NCBI GenBank assembly: GCA_001770015.1 | Contig: MEQB01000001.1 | Location: 1-64,000 of the forward strand | Direction of reading: 5' to 3' | From: Bdellovibrionales bacterium RIFOXYC1_FULL_37_79 | GTDB taxonomy: Bacteria > Bdellovibrionota > Bacteriovoracia > Bacteriovoracales > Bacteriovoracaceae | Length of the DNA stretch: 64,000 nucleotides | Shown: positions 60,622-64,000 of the stretch, in pieces | Layout: the number at the start of each line of letters is the position of its first letter | Numbering within the stretch: position 1 is the stretch's first letter | Made by a program: the position numbers and the translations under genes | Notes under the pieces: generated by a model | Seen by the model: the letters and a program-made list of their open reading frames with translations, nothing else | The model's database searches: none | Told to the model about the DNA's origin: nothing

Positions 60622-61929
60622 ATGAAATTAAAAAATTGGTTGATGTTATTATGTCTTAGTATGCAGATCATGGCGGGAGAAGAGCTGACGGTGGTGGCAG
60701 TGGGGGAGGCTGAGTTAGAAAGGGAAGACATTTATTTAAATTTAAACATAGTTGGTGGATTAGGTGCCAAAAATGCACAAATGGGCAGGGAAATTTTTGA
60801 TTTACTGGTGCGTGATTTTAGCTTTTATAGATCTCTGTTTTCGGTCAATAAATCGGAAGGAATGGTCATTAATAAAAAAACGGGTTATCTGGTTAATTTA
60901 AAAATAACCCCTTCAAAAAGAGGCGTGTCTTTTATTGATGTTGGAATTGAATGCAATAATAATCAAAAAAACAAGATTGTTTTTAGTGAGCAACAAGATG
61001 TTTCGGAAGGTAATTTAAGAACGCTTGGTCATAGTTTAGCCGATTCGATTTTTCAAATTATCACAGGAAAAAAATCAATATTTGATTCATTTTTAGTTTT
61101 TGTATCAGATATTGAAACCCGTGACAAAAATTCTCCTATTAAGGAGTTATACCAGATGGATTTTGATGGATATAGAAAGAAAAGACTAACCTTTCACCGA
61201 GGGACGGTGATCTCTCCCGAAATTTCCAAGGATAACCGCTATGTCCTTTATAGCTTGTTAAAAAATGAAGTAACCAAAGACCGCAGAGTGAATTTATACA
61301 TGCTCGATTTGTTGACTAAAAAAACATCATTGATCTCGTCTCGTAAAGGTATTAACTCAGGGGCGGTTTTTATGCCGGACGGCAAGCACATTGCTTTGAC
61401 CTTGTCCCATACGGATAATGCCGAAATTTATGCCTTAAATTTAGAAAGCGGCAACCTTCGCAAGATTACCAACCACTTTGCCATTGATGTGGACCCCTCC
61501 GTTTCCAAGGATGGTACCTTGATGGCCTTCTTGTCGAATCGGCCTGGTGATGCCCATATTTACACCCTAGATCCAAGGTCTGTGGAAAAGGACGTAACCA
61601 GGGTGAGTTATGTTGGTAAATTTAATGCCACTCCTAGATTTTCTCCTGATGGTAAGATGATCGCTTTTGCCTCGTGGTTGGACGAAAGATTCGACATCTT
61701 TAGAATAGATGCCAATCGAAAAAATCTGGTTCGATTGACCAAGGATTTCGGTTCCAATGAGGATCCCACCTGGTCAAGTGATAGTCAGTTCATTGCTTTT
61801 AGCTCTCAAAGAATCATCACTACCTCCAAAGCTGTTCATAATATCTACATTATGACACAAGAAGGTAATATTATTGGCCCTGCCACCAACGGTTTTGGGA
61901 TGTGTATATCTCCTAGATGGTCTAACTGA
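60622..61929 (+). CDS. tolB: TolB periplasmic protein
   Basis: The 435-residue protein has a signal peptide (LMLLCLSMQIMA), a TolB N-terminal domain (about 20-150), and a beta-propeller with repeats such as PDGKHIALTLS, KDGTLMAFLSNRPGDAHIY and PDGKMIAFASWLD. It works with Pal in outer-membrane integrity. AAGGA precedes the ATG. No pal gene follows; a regulator gene comes next. Confidence 0.9.
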   Translation: MKLKNWLMLLCLSMQIMAGEELTVVAVGEAELEREDIYLNLNIVGGLGAKNAQMGREIFDLLVRDFSFYRSLFSVNKSEGMVINKKTGYLVNLKITPSKRGVSFIDVGIECNNNQKNKIVFSEQQDVSEGNLRTLGHSLADSIFQIITGKKSIFDSFLVFVSDIETRDKNSPIKELYQMDFDGYRKKRLTFHRGTVISPEISKDNRYVLYSLLKNEVTKDRRVNLYMLDLLTKKTSLISSRKGINSGAVFMPDGKHIALTLSHTDNAEIYALNLESGNLRKITNHFAIDVDPSVSKDGTLMAFLSNRPGDAHIYTLDPRSVEKDVTRVSYVGKFNATPRFSPDGKMIAFASWLDERFDIFRIDANRKNLVRLTKDFGSNEDPTWSSDSQFIAFSSQRIITTSKAVHNIYIMTQEGNIIGPATNGFGMCISPRWSN

Positions 61930-61980
61930 TTTAAAATATTAAAAATGTGTAAAAAAATACAGTAGTTGATCACTTTTATC

Positions 61981-62008
61981 TTGTAAATTTTTCAGACAAT
62001 GTTATATT
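61981..62008 (+). promoter_or_regulatory. promoter of the Fis-type regulator gene
   Basis: TTGTAA (61981-61986), 16 bases, TATATT (62003-62008) lie 64 bases before the ATG at 62073. This reads as a sigma-70 type promoter, in keeping with the gene being separate from the tol run. Confidence 0.5.
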
Positions 62009-62072
62009 AGACCAGTAATGCAATGAGTCAATTTGTGAAAATTATCCACTTTTTATGTCTAGGAGTTTAACA

Positions 62073-63611
62073 ATGATAAATTTAGCGCATAATCTTTTGT
62101 CAGAAATTAAGTATCTTGAGACCAATTTATTGACACAACTAGATGAATCAGCCTTTTTTATGCAATTAGGTGATTTCATTAAAAAACAGATAGATGCACA
62201 GTTATTTTCAGTGGGTTTGATCTACGAAAATTTGAATATTAAACAGATTATAAGGAATGGCGAATTTCTGAAAGATCAAGAGGTTACCCAAATAGTGGGG
62301 ATAGATAGCTTTGTACTTAGGACCAAGAAAGCTTATTACTCGAATAATGTTAACAGTGATCCCCTTTTTTGTAATGAGGACCGTAGCAGAATTAAAGCTT
62401 CTCTTTGTGTCCCGGTGGTGATCGAGGGCGTGGCAATTGCAATTCTTAACTTTCAAAATATTGAAGAAAAATATTTTAAACGAGAAGATATAACCCAGAT
62501 ACTGGGTATCTTAAACGAACTTATACGCCCTATCTCGAACATAAAAATGTATTTACAGGCTAAGCAACTCAATGAGCTGCTTTTAAAGCAGATAGAAATG
62601 AAAGAAAAAGAAATAGAATTTCAAAAAAATGGCCTGCTGGTGTCCAACGGAAATCAAGTGGAAGAGAAAGAGATTATCGGTATATCGGAGGCAACCAGCC
62701 GTCTAAAAAATATTGCCGATAAACTGGCAGGTGTGGAAAGCAATTGTATTATCCAAGGTGAACCAGGAGTTGGTAAGGAGCTTTTGGCCCGTAGAATACA
62801 TTGCCGCAGTCAGAGAAAATTGGATAATTATCTAATTGTGGATTGTTCCTCTATGAGTGAAAAGGAAATGGATGTTGAATTGTTTGGCGAGGAGTTGATC
62901 GGGGTTTGTGTAAAAAAAGGCCTTTTGGAATTGGCCAAAAATGGAACTCTTCTGATTAAAAATATCAATTTTTTGACAGAAAAACTGCAAGCTAAGCTTT
63001 ATCAGGCCATCAATAGCAAAAAAGCGCAAAAAATCGGTGGGGAATTATTTTATTCTATAAATCCAAGGATCATAGCTACCTCCACGGTGAGTATGCAAGA
63101 AGAAGTTGATGGTGGGCATTTTAGAGAAGATTTGTTTTATGGTGTTGGTAAAATTATTGTGGTGATGCCTCCTTTGAGAGACCATGTCGAAGATATTGAG
63201 GTTTTGGCAAATAATTTTTTAAATGATGGCCAGTCCATTGTAGAGCAAAAAATATTATCACCTGGGGCAGTTGTACTTCTTAAGAGTTATAAGTGGCCGG
63301 GTAACGTGAGAGAATTAAAAAACATCATGGAAAGATCCTATATCATGGCCGATGGGCCGATCGTTGAAAAGATACATTTGATGGATAAGTTGGTTACTAA
63401 GTCCGAGGATTCAGAGGAAACCATCCAGTTACATGAAGAAAAATACGTTGAAATGACGCTGGAGGATCTTGAACAAAGACATATTATAAAAACCCTGGAA
63501 GTGTTAAGTGGCAATAAGACGAAAACCGCCAAGATTCTCGGGATTACCGTTAAAACGCTTTATAACAAACTTCATAATTATGGGCTTATTGAGGATAAAG
63601 AAATGATATAG
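62073..63611 (+). CDS. GAF-AAA-Fis regulator with degenerate sigma-54 features
   Basis: The 512-residue protein has a GAF-like domain (about 15-150), a short coiled coil (165-195), a bEBP-type AAA domain (205-430) and a Fis HTH at the end (IKTLEVLSGNKTKTAKIL). Walker A is GEPGVGKE (near 229-236). The loop that should read GAFTGA after ELFG is shortened to EELIGVCVKKG, and Walker B reads GTLLIKNIN without Asp-Glu. FREDLFY is kept. It therefore probably neither hydrolyses ATP well nor engages sigma-54. TAGGAG stands seven bases before the ATG. Confidence 0.78.
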   Translation: MINLAHNLLSEIKYLETNLLTQLDESAFFMQLGDFIKKQIDAQLFSVGLIYENLNIKQIIRNGEFLKDQEVTQIVGIDSFVLRTKKAYYSNNVNSDPLFCNEDRSRIKASLCVPVVIEGVAIAILNFQNIEEKYFKREDITQILGILNELIRPISNIKMYLQAKQLNELLLKQIEMKEKEIEFQKNGLLVSNGNQVEEKEIIGISEATSRLKNIADKLAGVESNCIIQGEPGVGKELLARRIHCRSQRKLDNYLIVDCSSMSEKEMDVELFGEELIGVCVKKGLLELAKNGTLLIKNINFLTEKLQAKLYQAINSKKAQKIGGELFYSINPRIIATSTVSMQEEVDGGHFREDLFYGVGKIIVVMPPLRDHVEDIEVLANNFLNDGQSIVEQKILSPGAVVLLKSYKWPGNVRELKNIMERSYIMADGPIVEKIHLMDKLVTKSEDSEETIQLHEEKYVEMTLEDLEQRHIIKTLEVLSGNKTKTAKILGITVKTLYNKLHNYGLIEDKEMI

Positions 63612-63679
63612 ACTTATGATTTGATTTGAAAAAATAACTATTAGTAAGTATATTGGGCATATTGAAAGGGAGCATCCAT

Positions 63680-63889
63680 ATGAATCAAGACACGCAAGTT
63701 ATCAGTCCGGTGAAGGTTGATTTGTCCAAAAGTATCAGAACTTTTAAATCAGGGTCTGAAGTTGAATTGTTCTATCGTTTTGTAAACGATAATGATTTGA
63801 GAAGAGAAGCCGGTATTATGCTGAACGTTCTCATTTCCGGGCTTCGCAGAATGAAAAAAAGAAAGACTTCGGGAACTAAACAACATTAA
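63680..63889 (+). CDS. small hypothetical protein
   Basis: The 69-residue protein is polar and basic at the end (SGLRRMKKRKTSG), with a helical middle (ELFYRFVNDNDLRREAGIML). No family recognised. GGGAG precedes the ATG; 68 bases after the regulator gene. It may follow it on one transcript. No further gene is visible in the last 111 bases. Confidence 0.45.
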   Translation: MNQDTQVISPVKVDLSKSIRTFKSGSEVELFYRFVNDNDLRREAGIMLNVLISGLRRMKKRKTSGTKQH

Positions 63890-64000
63890 TAGCTTTGATC
63901 GGGTGTGAAAACCTATAAATAAATGCTATTTTAAAATACCTGACAAATTTGCCCAGTTTATACTTGTCTTTACTTTTATTTACTCACTAAGTTAAAATGA

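Overview
The window is an AT-rich chromosome segment (my impression, not a count) from a Gram-negative bacterium with an LPS outer membrane: it carries LptE, LapB, an Mla lipid-transport set and a Tol system. Very large single-copy proteins, GYF_2-like domains, PilZ, an FHA-GGDEF protein and a Ser/Thr kinase occur among ordinary housekeeping genes. Together these suggest Bdellovibrionota (Bdellovibrio/Bacteriovorax relatives). This assignment is inference from gene content; there is no rRNA gene in the window.

Bases 1-10,124 form an accessory region that ends at the 3' end of a tRNA-Asp gene (10125-10201, minus strand). It holds a HicAB toxin-antitoxin pair, a HipBA pair with a clear promoter and repeated operator-like motifs, a DUF1016/YhcG nuclease, pieces of a recombinase-type HTH gene, three consecutive 27-nt hairpins, and several broken genes: a ChaN/TraB-like gene with an in-frame amber codon, a frameshifted lipoprotein hydrolase, and a small ORF with a shifted T9 run. 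A methionyl-tRNA synthetase with an unusual amino-acid pocket sits inside it.

Bases 10.2-24.3 kb are housekeeping: a TauE/SafE transporter; an overlapping set of SDR, methyltransferase, nitronate monooxygenase-like, tyrosine phosphatase, GreB and DUF6165 genes; nusB/nrdR/glyA; and a fatty-acid synthesis block read leftwards (yceD, rpmF, fabH, fabD, fabG, acpP, fabF) without plsX. A 22-codon ORF with a strong Shine-Dalgarno lies between nrdR and glyA.

Bases 24.3-35.7 kb run mostly rightwards: shikimate kinase, a pseudo-receiver protein, MlaE-MlaF-MlaD, an 825-aa membrane-anchored protein, a TsaC/Sua5 enzyme and a TrmN6-like methyltransferase, then DciA-like, LptE, HolA-like and S20 genes. Bases 35.9-44.4 kb hold signalling and envelope proteins: a Lys-rich protein with six 51-bp repeats, a cyclic-nucleotide-binding protein, a von Willebrand A lipoprotein, a GYF_2/GYF_2/PilZ protein, a lipoprotein and a Ser/Thr kinase.

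Bases 44.4-50.7 kb, read leftwards, contain the pair I find most interesting: a soluble PRC-MgtE_N-CBS protein overlapping an atypical Nramp-family transporter. This looks like a metal sensor split from its channel. miaA, mutL and an FHA-GGDEF diguanylate cyclase follow. Bases 50.9-64 kb run rightwards: a glycosidase-like protein, RlmN, SppA, LapB, two unknown envelope proteins, TolQ-TolR-TolA-like-TolB, and a Fis-type regulator that has lost the sigma-54 contact loop and the Walker B acids.
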